DNA of 64,000 bases from Selenomonadaceae bacterium (GCA_017549815.1 JAFYNH010000038.1:20512-84511), one strand, 5' to 3'; numbered from the stretch's first letter, positions 8,485 to 18,326 are shown. Notes: a model not told the origin generated them from the letters alone. Numbers and translations are program-made.

Positions 8485-9450
8485 TTAGCCGCGACGAAGT
8501 TTTTCTTCAATGGTAGCCAAACCGTCCTCCGTGATAACGGGCTTTTTAATATATCCCGCCGCCGAAGTCTTTTCTATTTCTTTAATTGTTGCGGCGTCTT
8601 GCTTAGTCGTCATTAATATCACGGGAATATTTCTAAGCCTGTCATTTTCCTTGAGCAAAGATAAAAATTTTATCCCGTCGACGAACGGCATTTCCAAACT
8701 AACGAGAATCAAATCCGCGCCTTTGTTCTCCAAAATTTTCATGCCCTCAACCGCACTTTGAGCCGTCGTCAATTCGCATGGGAACCGATTCTTAATCGTC
8801 TCTCTCTCCTGCCGTAAATCAAAAATGTCGTCGTCAATCAGCATAATATTGAACAGCGTATTCTCCGAAATTTCCTTAAACGATTCTTCCTCTTTAGTGC
8901 CAATTATTTTATTGACGTGCTCGACAAGGTCTTTAGGCTCGCAGGGTTTGGCAATGTAGTCCTGAACGCCCAATGAAAAAATTTCTGAAAGGAGTTCGCG
9001 CCTTGTGGAGCCAGACATCATAAGTACGGGTATTTCTTTAAATCTGTCGTCGCGGCGGATTCGGCGCAACATATCCAGCCCGTTAAAATCTGCGTCCAGA
9101 ACAATCAAATTTATCACGCGGCTAGTCAATGTATTTATCGCTGTAAGTGGATTATTCGTCGCAATGATTTTGTACTTCGGCAAACTTCTTTCCAAAATAA
9201 GTTTCGTGATATTAAGGTTGCGCTCGTCGCTTATCACAACCAGAATCATAGTTTCATGCCTGTTGGCGGCGACCTTTTTTAAATCGTTGCTCTTCATCAT
9301 CTTGATTCGCTTGCCTTGACTTTTGGCTTGGTCGCGAAATTTTTCAAGGCAATCTGAGCAATACAGTCCGCTTTGTATCGGCTTACCGCAACCGGCGCAC
9401 GGACGACCACCGAGTCGATTTTTACCGTCTGAAGTTACTCTTCTAACCAT
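8485..9450 (-). CDS. zinc-ribbon plus tandem receiver-domain protein
   Basis: About 321 residues from ATG 9450 (an in-frame TTG at 9459 is possible). Residues about 15-35 hold a CAGC...CSDC zinc ribbon. A first receiver domain follows (ILVVISDERN, phosphoacceptor region LIVLDADFNG, MMSGS, AKPCEP), then a second (IMLIDDD, LILVSLEMPF, LMTTKQD, KKPV). In the second the expected phosphoacceptor Asp position appears to be Ser (LVSLEMP), so it is probably a pseudo-receiver. There is no output domain. Being first in the transcript of the GT92 block, it may tune polysaccharide production, but the target is not visible. Confidence 0.75.
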   Translation of the reverse strand: MVRRVTSDGKNRLGGRPCAGCGKPIQSGLYCSDCLEKFRDQAKSQGKRIKMMKSNDLKKVAANRHETMILVVISDERNLNITKLILERSLPKYKIIATNNPLTAINTLTSRVINLIVLDADFNGLDMLRRIRRDDRFKEIPVLMMSGSTRRELLSEIFSLGVQDYIAKPCEPKDLVEHVNKIIGTKEEESFKEISENTLFNIMLIDDDIFDLRQERETIKNRFPCELTTAQSAVEGMKILENKGADLILVSLEMPFVDGIKFLSLLKENDRLRNIPVILMTTKQDAATIKEIEKTSAAGYIKKPVITEDGLATIEEKLRRG

Positions 9451-9463
9451 TTTTCTCAAAAAC

Positions 9464-9482
9464 CTGTCGGGAAATCGACAGC
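9464..9482 (-). promoter_or_regulatory. leader hairpin before the receiver-domain gene
   Basis: On the minus strand CTGTCG-ATTTC-CCGACAG forms a 6-bp stem shortly upstream of the start codon, between a strong purine-rich GGGAGG segment and the ATG. It may set translation efficiency; no known RNA family was recognised. Confidence 0.35.
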
Positions 9483-9523
9483 TCCTTTACCTCCCATTTA
9501 GAATGCCAAACTATTTTTTTTAT

Positions 9524-9551
9524 AGTTTACTGAAATTCTTCAACATGTCAA
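9524..9551 (-). promoter_or_regulatory. sigma-70 type promoter of the receiver-domain/GT92 transcript
   Basis: On the minus strand TTGACA (9551-9546) is followed after 16 bases by TAAACT (9529-9524), about 75 bases upstream of the start codon. The -35 is perfect and the -10 fair. Confidence 0.5.
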
Positions 9552-9552
9552 T

Positions 9553-9632
9553 AGTTAGGGACTAGGGACTAGGAATTAGGGACTAGTAGGGATTAGGGAA
9601 TTAGTTCCTAGAAACTCGCTCCTAGTTACTAG
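9553..9632. repeat. heptanucleotide repeat array (TAGGGAC / TAGTTCC type)
   Basis: Degenerate 7-base units (TAGGGAC, TAGGAAT and their complements TAGTTCC, CTAGTTA) form an inverted arrangement between the glgA terminator and the receiver-domain gene promoter. Confidence 0.75.
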
Positions 9633-9633
9633 C

Positions 9634-9678
9634 AAAAAAAAAATCCGCCGAGTTTTTTCCCCGACGGACTTTTTTATC
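9634..9678 (-). terminator. intrinsic terminator of the glycogen operon
   Basis: On the minus strand TCCGTCGGG pairs with CTCGGCGGA around an A-rich loop (two G-U wobbles) and is followed by nine T residues, just after the glgA stop. Confidence 0.8.
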
Positions 9679-9693
9679 TTATGAATCGATTTC

Positions 9694-11145
9694 TCAGCCG
9701 TTAATCAATTTCTTGTAGAGTTCAATGTACTCGTGCGCCGAATTCTTCCAGCTGTAATCGCTGTTCATCGCGTTCGAGGAAATTTGCAACCAAACTTCAA
9801 ACTGCGCGTAGGTCGACAAAGCCCTCTTAAGCGCGTACATCATTTCATGCGCATTGTAATTCGAGAACACAAAGCCGTTGCCCTGTTTCGTGTACTTGTC
9901 GTATTGCTGAACGGTATCTTTCAAGCCGCCTGTTTCGCGAACGACTGGAGCCGCGCCATAACGCATTGCGATAAGCTGACCAATGCCGCAGGGTTCGTAG
10001 TTGGAAGGCATAAGGAAAATATCCGACGAAGCATAAATTCTCTGCGCGAGTTCATTCGAGAAATAAATATTCGCCGAAACTTTCTGCGGATAACGCCATG
10101 CCAAGCCCTTAAACCAATCCTCATAAACTTTATCGCCCGTGCCGAGCAATACGAATTGGAAATCTTCATGCTGAAGGAGTTCGTCCATCATGCGAACAAC
10201 GAGGTCGAGACCTTTCGCCGCAACAAGACGAGTAACCATTGACACAATCGGAATCTTTCTGCCTTGCGGAAGTCCCAGTAACTCTTGGAGCTTAATTTTG
10301 TTCTCGCATTTCTTATCGAACGCAAGGTAAGCGTCGGAGTTATCATAATTAACAAACAGGTTTTTATCGGTCGCGGGATTGAAGACGGTATAATCAATGC
10401 CGTTGACAATGCCGTAAAGATCATCTTTGCGACTGCGGAGGAGTCCGTCGAGGTGTTCGCCGAAATATTCATACTGAATTTCCTGCGCATAAGTCTTGCT
10501 GACGGTCGAGACGTAATCGGCGTAGATAATGCCGCCCTTCATAAAGTTGACTGCATCATAGAATTCAAGGTCGCCGTTATTGAAGTATTTCCAATCGAGA
10601 CCGAGCACGTCGCCCATAATGTCTTTCGTGAAGACGCCTTGATATTTAAGGTTGTGAATCGTGTAGATTGTCTTAATTTTTTCGTAGCGTTCGTCGCCCT
10701 GATGTTCGAGTTTCAAAAGAACGGGGACGAGTCCGGAATGCCAGTCGTTAGCGTTGATAACGTCGGGGAAGAAATCGAGCGCAGGCAGGCAGTTAAGAAT
10801 TGCGCGGCAGAAGAAGGAATATCTTTCCGCGTCATCATCATAGCCGTAAAGTCCTTCGCGTGCAAAATATTCTTCGTTGTCGACGAAATAATAAGTTACG
10901 CCGTCAAGTTCGTATTTGTCAATGCCGACGTACTTTGTGCGCCAAGAAACGGGGATAGTTCCGTCGTAAACGTGCTCCATACCGTCAAGGAATTTCGCAG
11001 GAATTTTACTGGTGAATTTTGGAAGAATAACGCGAACATCAACGCCCTGCTCCTTGAGAGCTTTTGGGAGTGAACCTGCCACATCAGCGAGACCGCCAGT
11101 TTTTACAAACGGAACAGCTTCCGACGCCACATAGAGAACTTTCAT
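9694..11145 (-). CDS. glgA: glycogen synthase (GT5)
   Basis: A 483-residue ADP-glucose:alpha-1,4-glucan glucosyltransferase. The N-terminal KTGGLADVAGSLPKAL holds the ADP-glucose-binding KxGGL motif. NDWHSGLVPVLLK, TIHNLKYQG and the C-terminal MPSNYEPCGIGQLIAMRYG (nucleotide-sugar site) complete the two Rossmann domains, and the length is normal. ATG follows GGGAGGAG. It is the last gene of the glg operon and is followed by a strong terminator. Confidence 0.97.
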   Translation of the reverse strand: MKVLYVASEAVPFVKTGGLADVAGSLPKALKEQGVDVRVILPKFTSKIPAKFLDGMEHVYDGTIPVSWRTKYVGIDKYELDGVTYYFVDNEEYFAREGLYGYDDDAERYSFFCRAILNCLPALDFFPDVINANDWHSGLVPVLLKLEHQGDERYEKIKTIYTIHNLKYQGVFTKDIMGDVLGLDWKYFNNGDLEFYDAVNFMKGGIIYADYVSTVSKTYAQEIQYEYFGEHLDGLLRSRKDDLYGIVNGIDYTVFNPATDKNLFVNYDNSDAYLAFDKKCENKIKLQELLGLPQGRKIPIVSMVTRLVAAKGLDLVVRMMDELLQHEDFQFVLLGTGDKVYEDWFKGLAWRYPQKVSANIYFSNELAQRIYASSDIFLMPSNYEPCGIGQLIAMRYGAAPVVRETGGLKDTVQQYDKYTKQGNGFVFSNYNAHEMMYALKRALSTYAQFEVWLQISSNAMNSDYSWKNSAHEYIELYKKLING

Positions 11146-11195
11146 AATACAAACTCCCTCCTGTTTATCTGTTGTTATTGGGGAAAATATTTTCG

Positions 11196-11282
11196 TTGTT
11201 GCCAGCTTTTAGCTTAGAGCTTTCAGCTTTCAGGTTAAAGATTTTCCTAAAAGCTTAAAGCTGACAGCTGAAAGCTTAAATT
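11196..11282. repeat. heptanucleotide repeat array (AGCTTTA / AGCTTTC type)
   Basis: Units such as AGCTTTA, GAGCTTT, CAGCTTT and their complements (AAAGCTT, AAGCTGA) occupy the glgB-glgA gap as an inverted array. A sister array of the same type lies at 28908-28984. Confidence 0.7.
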
Positions 11283-13204
11283 TACTCCGCTTTGCCCAAA
11301 TGACTTTCCGGCACATCATGCCTTAAGAAAATCGTTGCAAGCGGCGGAACCGTTAAACTGATTGATTGATTTCTATTATGCCACGAAAAATCTTCGGTCG
11401 TCAGCTTATCGGAATTTGTGACGCCACTGCCGCCGAATTCTTCCGCGTCCGAATTGAAAACTTCGACATATGCGCCCTTATCGGGAACGCCAATTCGATA
11501 ATCGTTGTGAGTTTCGGGCGTGAAGTTGCAGATAATTATCAAGTAATCGTCGCTGTCCTCCGCCTTGCGTATGAAGGAAACTACGCTGTTGTCGTTATCG
11601 TTGCAGTCAATCCACTGGAAACCATTCCAATCGAAATCGACCTGCCAGAGCGATTTATTTTCAAGATAGAACTTGTTCAACGCCTGCGAATAAGCTTTCA
11701 TTTGCGTATGCTTTTCGTATTGCTCGACGAGGTGCCAATCCAGACTGTCATTTTCATTCCACTCGATAAACTGCCCGAACTCGCCGCCCATAAATAAAAG
11801 TTTTTTACCGGGATGAGCCATCCAATATCCGAAGAAACATCTCAAGCCCGCGAACTTTTGCCAATAATCGCCCGGCATTTTCTCGATAAGTGAGCGTTTG
11901 CCGTGAACAACTTCATCATGACTGAGCGGCAGGATAAAATTCTCCGCGAAGGCATACATGAACGAGAATGTAACTTTATCGTGATTCCATTTGCGATAAA
12001 TCGGGTCGAGACTTACATAATCAAGCATGTCGTTCATCCAACCCATATTCCATTTGTAGTTAAAGCCCATACCGCCCATATAAACGGGTTTGGAGATTAA
12101 TGGCCACGAAGTCGATTCTTCCGCCATCATCAACGCCTGCGGATTGTACTTGAAGACAGTTTCGTTAAGCTTTTTAAGGAAATCGACCGCTTCAAGGTTG
12201 CCCGTGTCGCCGTAGCGATTCGGAGTCCATTCGCCCTCCTCGCGTCCGAAGTTAAGATACAACATATTTGCCACGCCGTCAATCCTTAATCCGTCAATGT
12301 GGAATTCATCAAACCAGAAAAGCGCGTTTGAGATTAAGAAACTTTGGACTTCGGTGCGCCCGTAATCGAAATTGATTGTGCCCCAGCTACGATTCTCCGA
12401 AAGTTGAGTATTGTCGGATTCGTAGAGATTAACGCCGTCGAATTCGCGCAAGCCGTGAGTATCTTTGCAGAAATGACCCGGTACCCAGTCCATTATAATA
12501 CCGATTCCGTTTTTATGCGCAGTCTCGACCAAGTAACGAAAATCATTAGGCTCGCCGTAACGACTCGTCACCGCGTAATAACCCGTCGTCTGATAGCCCC
12601 ACGAATTGTCCAGCGGGTGTTCCGTCAGCGGCATGAACTCTATATGCGTGTAGTTCATTTCCTTGACGTATTTAACCAAACGGTCGGCAAGTTCGCGATA
12701 GCTCAAGAAACCGTTGCCGCCGCGTTGCCAAGAACCCGCATGAACTTCATAAATCAGCATGGGATGCGAATAGGACGTTTGACGCCTGTTAAGCTCCTGC
12801 CATTCGCCGTCTTGCCAATCGTAATCTTCAAGGTTGTAAAGTTTCGACGCGGTATTCGGACGTTTCTCGGCATAAAAGCCGTAAGGGTCGCTCTTCAAAA
12901 TGTGAGCTTTACCGTGCGGAGGCTGAATTGCATATTTGTAGTTATCGCCCTGCTTAAGTCCTTCAATAAAAATTTCCCAAGTCTCGCCGTCTTCCAGCCG
13001 AATCATGCGATTGACGCGAGTATCCCAGTTATTGAAGTCTCCGACGACGCTGACAGACTTTGCATGAGGAGCCCACAGCGCAAAGCGAACACCCTCTTTG
13101 CCGTCGCGCTCGATGAAGTGTGCACCGAACATTTCATAAGCATGATAATTCGTGCCTTGATGAAACAAGTACAGACCGTATTCGCTGAGGTTTGAAGTCT
13201 TCAT
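11282..13204 (-). CDS. glgB: 1,4-alpha-glucan branching enzyme (GH13)
   Basis: About 640 residues. An N-terminal CBM48-like domain (FALWAPHAKSVSVVGDFNNW) precedes the GH13 barrel: WVPGHFCKD, the nucleophile region DGLRIDGVANMLYL, MMAEESTSWP (acid/base) and LSHDEVVHGKRS. A C-terminal beta domain follows. ATG 13204 with GGAGG 7 bases upstream is preferred to the adjacent TTG at 13207. It introduces the alpha-1,6 branches in glycogen. Confidence 0.97.
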   Translation of the reverse strand: MKTSNLSEYGLYLFHQGTNYHAYEMFGAHFIERDGKEGVRFALWAPHAKSVSVVGDFNNWDTRVNRMIRLEDGETWEIFIEGLKQGDNYKYAIQPPHGKAHILKSDPYGFYAEKRPNTASKLYNLEDYDWQDGEWQELNRRQTSYSHPMLIYEVHAGSWQRGGNGFLSYRELADRLVKYVKEMNYTHIEFMPLTEHPLDNSWGYQTTGYYAVTSRYGEPNDFRYLVETAHKNGIGIIMDWVPGHFCKDTHGLREFDGVNLYESDNTQLSENRSWGTINFDYGRTEVQSFLISNALFWFDEFHIDGLRIDGVANMLYLNFGREEGEWTPNRYGDTGNLEAVDFLKKLNETVFKYNPQALMMAEESTSWPLISKPVYMGGMGFNYKWNMGWMNDMLDYVSLDPIYRKWNHDKVTFSFMYAFAENFILPLSHDEVVHGKRSLIEKMPGDYWQKFAGLRCFFGYWMAHPGKKLLFMGGEFGQFIEWNENDSLDWHLVEQYEKHTQMKAYSQALNKFYLENKSLWQVDFDWNGFQWIDCNDNDNSVVSFIRKAEDSDDYLIIICNFTPETHNDYRIGVPDKGAYVEVFNSDAEEFGGSGVTNSDKLTTEDFSWHNRNQSISLTVPPLATIFLRHDVPESHLGKAE

Positions 13205-13211
13205 CAATCAG

Positions 13212-13278
13212 CCTCCTTACTTAGGGACTAGGATTTGGGAACTGGGGACTAGACCAGTTCCCGGTTCCTATTTCCTAA
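13212..13278. repeat. heptanucleotide repeat array (TAGGGAC / GTTCCCG type)
   Basis: Short inverted array of TAGGGACTAGG-like units and their complements in the gap between glgP and glgB. Confidence 0.65.
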
Positions 13279-15744
13279 TCACTGAATTTTACAGGGTTTA
13301 ATATTCCAAATTTCAGCGGCGTATTCATCGATAGTTCTGTCGGAAGAAAATCTGCCCGAATTTGCAATATTCATGGCTGCCGAACGGAGCCAACCCATTC
13401 TGTCTGCATAACGCGCATAAATTTCTTGGTGAGCGTCGATATAAGCATTGAAATCTTTAAGGATAAAGAATTCGTCGTTGCCTTGAATCAGATAATCGCG
13501 CAGAGAATGGAAATTGCCGTAACTGCCGTCGGTGAGCTTATCGACAACGAGGCGGGCATTGGGATTGCCGGTGTATTCGTTCCAAGCGGAATAAGTTCCG
13601 TTTTCGTAGTAAGCCAAAACTTCGCCCGCCTTGAGTCCGAAGATAACGATATTGTCATCGCCGACAGCCTCTTTAATCTCAACGTTTGCGCCGTCGAGTG
13701 TGCCGAGAGTTATCGCGCCGTTCATCATGAATTTCATATTGCCGGTACCGGAAGCCTCTTTGGACGCCGTAGAAATTTGCTCGCTGACATCAGCCGCCGG
13801 ATAGACAATCTCGCCGATAGATACGCCGAAATTCTCAATGAAGACGACTTTCAAGCGGTTATCAATCGAACGGTCGTTATTGACTTTATCGGCAATCGCA
13901 TTGATAAGGCGAATAGTCTCTTTGGCAATGTAGTAACCTGCCGCCGCCTTGCCGCCGAAAAGATAAGTAGTCGGGAGCGGCTTATAGCTGGGGTCGGCTT
14001 TAATTTTTTCATACTGCCAAATAATATGGAGCGCGTTCATAAGTTGGCGTTTATAGGAGTGGATACGTTTAACCTGAATGTCGAAAATCGTATTCGGGTC
14101 GAGTTCAACGCCTTGATGTTTTTTAATGAAATCGGCGAGTGCGGTTTTGCGAATCAATTTAATTTCGTCGAGTTCCTTAAGGACTTTTCTGTCATCAACC
14201 GATTCATTGAACAAATCTAACTGTTCGGGGTGACGGTGCCAAACGCGACTTCTGACGGTTCTGTCGATAAGGTCGGCTAATTCGGGATTCGCGCCCATAA
14301 GCCAGCGGCGATGAGTTATGCCGTTAGTTTTATTATTGAACATGCGCGGCCAATATTCGTAGAAATCGTGCAGAGTGGTTGATTTAAGAATATCGCTGTG
14401 AATTCTTGCGACGCCGTTGACAGAATGGGAGCCGACAATGGCGAGGCGAGCCATATGGACTTCGCCGCCTTCGATAATAGACATAGCGCGGAGTTTATCG
14501 ACGTTATTCGGATAACGCGCTCTGATATATTCGAGGTGACGGCGATTAACTTCGTCGATAACCATATAAATGCGCGGCAGGAGAGTTTTGAACATATCGA
14601 CGGGCCATTTCTCCAAAGCTTCGGGCATAATGGTATGGTTAGTATAAGCGACGACGCCGCGAGTAATTTTCCATGCCTCATCCCATTCAAGATCGTATTC
14701 GTCAACCATAATGCGCATAAGTTCGGCGACGCAAAGTGCAGGGTGAGTATCGTTAATATGGATAGCGATTTTATTATCGAGTTCGCGAATATTGCCGCCC
14801 GAACGGACATAGTGGCGAATAATGCTTTGAGTGCCCGCCGAAACAAGGAAGTATTCCTGAATCAAGCGCATGCGTTTACCTTCGTTGGAGCTGTCGTCGG
14901 GGTAGAGATATTCGGTAATACTCTCAACGAATTGGCGATACTCATTTTTCTGGCGCATTTGTTCATGCGTCAACATGCCGTAATCGGAAAAGTCGCGATT
15001 GACTTCCGCGTTCCAAAGTCTGAGTGTGTTGACGGTTTTATTGTGATAACCGACAATCGGCACGTCGTAAGGAACAGCCATAACCGCCATAGCGTTTTCG
15101 TGAACGAGTTTAAGGGAGCCGTCGGGTTGCTCCTTCATGTAAGCATTGCCGTTGAACAGGACGTTGATAGACTTATCGGGCTTCCTGTACTCCCAAGCAA
15201 AGCCGTCGCGGAGCCAGTTATCTGGGATTTCGACTTGGTTGCCTTGAATGATTTTCTGTTCAAAGAGTCCGTATTGATAACGGATACTGCAACCGTGACC
15301 GGGCAGACGATGAGCCGCCATTGAATCGATAAAGCACGCCGCCAAACGTCCGAGACCACCGTTGCCCAAACCTGCGTCGGGTTCTTCCTCAAAGATGTCG
15401 TCAAGGTTCAAATCGAGTTCTTCAAGGACTTCGCGGAAAGCTTCGTCGATACCAAGATTAATGAGATTCGACTTGAGGAGTCGTCCCATCAAAAATTCAA
15501 TCGAGAAATAATAAACTTGCTTTTCCTGCCTGTCCATGTAGGCTTTGTTGGTTTTAATCCAGTATTCCGAAATCCACTGCTTGGCGACTGCCGCGACCGT
15601 TTTATAAATTTCGTTCATCGGCAATTCGTGAATGTCGCGCCCGAACATAATATGCGCCGAGCTGATAAAACGCGACTTCAGCGACTCTTTGAGCTTGTCA
15701 TACTCCTTACTTCGTGCAATTTTTTTGTCTGTATCTTTTGCCAA
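13279..15744 (-). CDS. glgP: glycogen/alpha-glucan phosphorylase (GT35)
   Basis: An 821-residue PLP enzyme that releases glucose-1-phosphate from glycogen. The N-terminal region contains FSIEFLMGRLLKSN and DAGLGNGGLGRLAACFIDS. The C-terminal region has VFIENFGVSIGEIVYPAADV and the PLP lysine in ASGTGNMKFMMNGA. The start is TTG at 15744, 7 bases after GGAGG. It is placed with synthesis genes, as in many Firmicutes glg operons, which allows coordinated turnover. It also seems to have its own promoter. Confidence 0.97.
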   Translation of the reverse strand: MAKDTDKKIARSKEYDKLKESLKSRFISSAHIMFGRDIHELPMNEIYKTVAAVAKQWISEYWIKTNKAYMDRQEKQVYYFSIEFLMGRLLKSNLINLGIDEAFREVLEELDLNLDDIFEEEPDAGLGNGGLGRLAACFIDSMAAHRLPGHGCSIRYQYGLFEQKIIQGNQVEIPDNWLRDGFAWEYRKPDKSINVLFNGNAYMKEQPDGSLKLVHENAMAVMAVPYDVPIVGYHNKTVNTLRLWNAEVNRDFSDYGMLTHEQMRQKNEYRQFVESITEYLYPDDSSNEGKRMRLIQEYFLVSAGTQSIIRHYVRSGGNIRELDNKIAIHINDTHPALCVAELMRIMVDEYDLEWDEAWKITRGVVAYTNHTIMPEALEKWPVDMFKTLLPRIYMVIDEVNRRHLEYIRARYPNNVDKLRAMSIIEGGEVHMARLAIVGSHSVNGVARIHSDILKSTTLHDFYEYWPRMFNNKTNGITHRRWLMGANPELADLIDRTVRSRVWHRHPEQLDLFNESVDDRKVLKELDEIKLIRKTALADFIKKHQGVELDPNTIFDIQVKRIHSYKRQLMNALHIIWQYEKIKADPSYKPLPTTYLFGGKAAAGYYIAKETIRLINAIADKVNNDRSIDNRLKVVFIENFGVSIGEIVYPAADVSEQISTASKEASGTGNMKFMMNGAITLGTLDGANVEIKEAVGDDNIVIFGLKAGEVLAYYENGTYSAWNEYTGNPNARLVVDKLTDGSYGNFHSLRDYLIQGNDEFFILKDFNAYIDAHQEIYARYADRMGWLRSAAMNIANSGRFSSDRTIDEYAAEIWNIKPCKIQ

Positions 15745-15804
15745 GAGAATTCCTCCTTTTACTGCGTGATTTTTCTTCCTTGAAAAATTTTTGTTTCTGT
15801 TGTC

Positions 15805-15833
15805 ATTTTATCAGACAGAAAAACGATTGGCAA
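15805..15833 (-). promoter_or_regulatory. sigma-70 type promoter upstream of glgP
   Basis: On the minus strand TTGCCA (15833-15828), a 17-base spacer, then TAAAAT (15810-15805), about 60 bases upstream of the glgP start. It would give glgPBA an internal promoter within the glg operon. Confidence 0.5.
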
Positions 15834-15904
15834 CGAAAATCATAGAAAGGGCGAATTCTTACTTTCGGGATGTTATTCCCGTCGGTAAAAATCCGCCGCT
15901 TTCT

Positions 15905-15984
15905 GATTAGGGATTAGGATTTAGGAATGTAGGAACTAGAAGTTTTTAGTTATTAGTTCCTAGTTCCTAGTCCCTCGTCCCTAA
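15905..15984. repeat. heptanucleotide repeat array (TAGGGATTAGG / TAGTTCC type)
   Basis: Inverted array of 7-base units downstream of glgD. The rest of the 240-bp glgD-glgP gap holds the glgP promoter and no gene. Confidence 0.7.
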
Positions 15985-17094
15985 TTATATTCTTGCGTTT
16001 TTGGTTACGATATAAGGATAATTTTCGGAGCCTTTGAGCCAGCGATTTTTGGTGATGATGACGTTTTTATCGCAGATAACGGCTTCGACTCTTGCTCCGT
16101 CCTGAACGTCGCAACGTTGCATAAGAATAGAATCTTTAACGACTGCGCCTTTGCCGACAGTGACTCCGCGGAAAAGAATACTGTTTTCGACAGTGCCGCG
16201 AATTTCGCAACCATTGGCGACGAGCGAATTTTTAACGTTAGAAGTCTCTTTATACTGAACGGGAACTTCGTCTTTAACCTTCGTGAAGATCGGGCGTTCG
16301 TTGTTCATGAAGAGTTCTTCCCAAACTTCGGGCTTGAGGCAATCGCGGTTGGCTTCGTAGTATTCCATAGTCGAATTGATATGGGCAACGTAGCCATCAT
16401 GTTTATACGCGCTGATTTTGAACTCTTCGGCATGACGAATCAAAGCGTCGAGGAGGAAGTCTTGACCGCCGCGCTCATAGGTCGAACGAACGAGATATGC
16501 AAACGTCGGAACAGGCATAAGATATGCGCCCATAACGTCTTTTTGTCCTTCTTTGATTGCGGGAACTTCGGCGAGGTCGGTGACAATGCCGTTAGTGCTG
16601 GTTTGGATAACGACGCTTTTGCCCTGACGATCCGATTGGGCTTTGGTATAAACCATCGTAATATCCGCAGTACTCTTTTTATGGAATTCCAAAACGTTTT
16701 CAAAGTCAATGTTGTAAATGTAGCTAGCATTGGTCAAGAGGACGTATTGTTTGCCGCTGAGTTCTGCGAAGTCAAGGTTGGCATAAATGTCTTTCAAATC
16801 GCCTTTACGCGAATCGTTGTCGGGAAGAGCCGCCGGCAAATAGGTCAAGCCGTCACGACGACGAGCCAAATCCCAGTCTTTACCGGAACGAATGTGGTCG
16901 AGCACTGCGCGAGAGAAATCGGGAAGAAGAAGACCTACTGCGCTAATTCCCGAATTAACCATGTTGGAAATTGCAAAGTCAACGAGGCGATAACGTCCCG
17001 CGAACGGCAGAGCCTCAACCGCACGAGTTGCCGCCAATTCTCTAATCAGACTGTTGCCTTCCTGAAGATTTATTATCCCCACTACTTGTTTCAA
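15985..17094 (-). CDS. glgD: GlgD, glucose-1-phosphate adenylyltransferase-like regulatory subunit
   Basis: A 369-residue GlgC paralogue. The N-terminus MKQVVGIINLQEG replaces the catalytic GGxGxRL loop of GlgC, while the RYRLVDFAISNMVNSGI segment and the C-terminal left-handed beta-helix repeats (VKNSLVANGC, VENSILFRGV) are kept. In Firmicutes GlgD pairs with GlgC to raise ADP-glucose pyrophosphorylase activity and lacks activity of its own. The start is TTG after GGAGGTG. Confidence 0.93.
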   Translation of the reverse strand: MKQVVGIINLQEGNSLIRELAATRAVEALPFAGRYRLVDFAISNMVNSGISAVGLLLPDFSRAVLDHIRSGKDWDLARRRDGLTYLPAALPDNDSRKGDLKDIYANLDFAELSGKQYVLLTNASYIYNIDFENVLEFHKKSTADITMVYTKAQSDRQGKSVVIQTSTNGIVTDLAEVPAIKEGQKDVMGAYLMPVPTFAYLVRSTYERGGQDFLLDALIRHAEEFKISAYKHDGYVAHINSTMEYYEANRDCLKPEVWEELFMNNERPIFTKVKDEVPVQYKETSNVKNSLVANGCEIRGTVENSILFRGVTVGKGAVVKDSILMQRCDVQDGARVEAVICDKNVIITKNRWLKGSENYPYIVTKNARI

Positions 17095-17104
17095 TTCTAA
17101 GCAC

Positions 17105-17192
17105 CTCCGAATTTAGGTTAGCAGGTTAGTAGGTTAGTAGGGAAGTAGTAAAAATACCATTAACCTAATTCCCTAATTCCCTATTTCCCTAA
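17105..17192. repeat. heptanucleotide repeat array (GGTTAGTA / CCTAATTCC type)
   Basis: Units AGGTTAG(T) then complementary ACCTAATTCCCTAATTCC form an inverted array in the glgC-glgD gap. Confidence 0.65.
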
Positions 17193-18326
17193 TTAAGGAT
17201 TGACGACGGCACCTTCCTCGATAAGTGCAACTTCGCCCAGTTTGCCTTGAACTCTTGCGCCCGCTTTAATAACAACGTCTTGAGCGATAATCGCATAATC
17301 AACGACCGCGCCTTCTTCGATAACAGCAGACGGAAGAATAACCGAGTTGGTAACTTTCGCGGCTTTGCCGACACGAACGTCTTGGAAGATAACGCATTTG
17401 TCAACTTCGCCTTCAATCTTCGCGCCTTCGTTAATCATAGACTGTTTAACGGAAGCATAAGGACCTACGAAATGGGGCGGGAGCGACGGATTGGACGAGA
17501 AGACTTTTTGATCGCCTTTGAGGTCGAAGGGCGGCTGATCTTGGAGAAGATCCATATTTGCCTGCCAGAGACTTTCGATAGTTCCGACATCTTTCCAATA
17601 GCCCTCAAAAGCGTAGGAGAACATGCGGGCGTTATCGGCGAGCATTTTCGGAATAAGGTCGTTACCGAAGTCATGCGTCGAATCTTCTTTTACGCCGTCT
17701 TCTTCGAGATACTTTTTAAGGAAGGGTTTCGAGAAAATGTAAATGCCCATCGAGGCGAGGTTGGATTTGGGTTCTTTGGGTTTTTCTTGGAATTCGGTAA
17801 TGCGACCGGTTTCCTTATCGGTGACCATGATACCGAAACGCGGAGCCTCTTCCCACGGAACTTCAAATACGCCGATAGTAACGTCAGCATTATTCATCTT
17901 GTGAGCCTTGAGCATCCAAGAATAATCCATCGTGTAGATATGGTCGCCGGAGAGAATCAACACGTAGTCGGGATCGGCGAGGTCGATGAAGTTAAGGTTC
18001 TGATAGATAGCGTCCGCCGTGCCGCGATACCAGTCTGCGCCCTTTTCGCGAGCGTAAGGAGGAAGAATGAATACGCCGCCGCCCGTGCGGTCGAGATCCC
18101 ACGAACTACCGCTTCCGAGATAGTTATGAAGTTCGAGCGGCTTATACTGAGTGAGCACGCCAACTTTTTCAATGCCCGAATTTGCGCAATTAGAAAGCGG
18201 GAAGTCGATAATGCGATACTTTCCGCCGAACGGTACTGCCGGCTTCGCAACGGTTTTCGTTAAGGCCTTAAGGCGGCTACCCTGCCCGCCGGCCAAGATC
18301 ATTGCCAAGCACTCTGTCTTTCTCAT
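17193..18326 (-). CDS. glgC: glucose-1-phosphate adenylyltransferase catalytic subunit
   Basis: 377 residues from ATG 18326, 9 bases after an AGGGGGG ribosome-binding site; the 26 codons upstream in the same frame are not part of the protein. [16 protein letters not shown] (nucleotide loop), [27 protein letters not shown] and [14 protein letters not shown] identify it, with a C-terminal beta-helix. It makes ADP-glucose for GlgA, the committed step of glycogen synthesis, and heads the glg operon. Confidence 0.97.
   Translation of the reverse strand: MRKTECLAMILAGGQGSRLKALTKTVAKPAVPFGGKYRIIDFPLSNCANSGIEKVGVLTQYKPLELHNYLGSGSSWDLDRTGGGVFILPPYAREKGADWYRGTADAIYQNLNFIDLADPDYVLILSGDHIYTMDYSWMLKAHKMNNADVTIGVFEVPWEEAPRFGIMVTDKETGRITEFQEKPKEPKSNLASMGIYIFSKPFLKKYLEEDGVKEDSTHDFGNDLIPKMLADNARMFSYAFEGYWKDVGTIESLWQANMDLLQDQPPFDLKGDQKVFSSNPSLPPHFVGPYASVKQSMINEGAKIEGEVDKCVIFQDVRVGKAAKVTNSVILPSAVIEEGAVVDYAIIAQDVVIKAGARVQGKLGEVALIEEGAVVNP

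Noticed and set aside
9553..9632. CRISPR-like or rho-independent terminator reading of the heptamer arrays
   Set aside because: Seven-base units without spacers are not CRISPR. Hairpins are possible, but no T-run follows in most cases.
14398..15324. Long open frame on the plus strand (308 codons) opposite glgP; similar ones opposite glgC, glgD and glgB
   Set aside because: They lie fully antisense to strongly conserved enzymes, have no ribosome-binding sites and no recognisable motifs. Codon bias of the real genes explains them.
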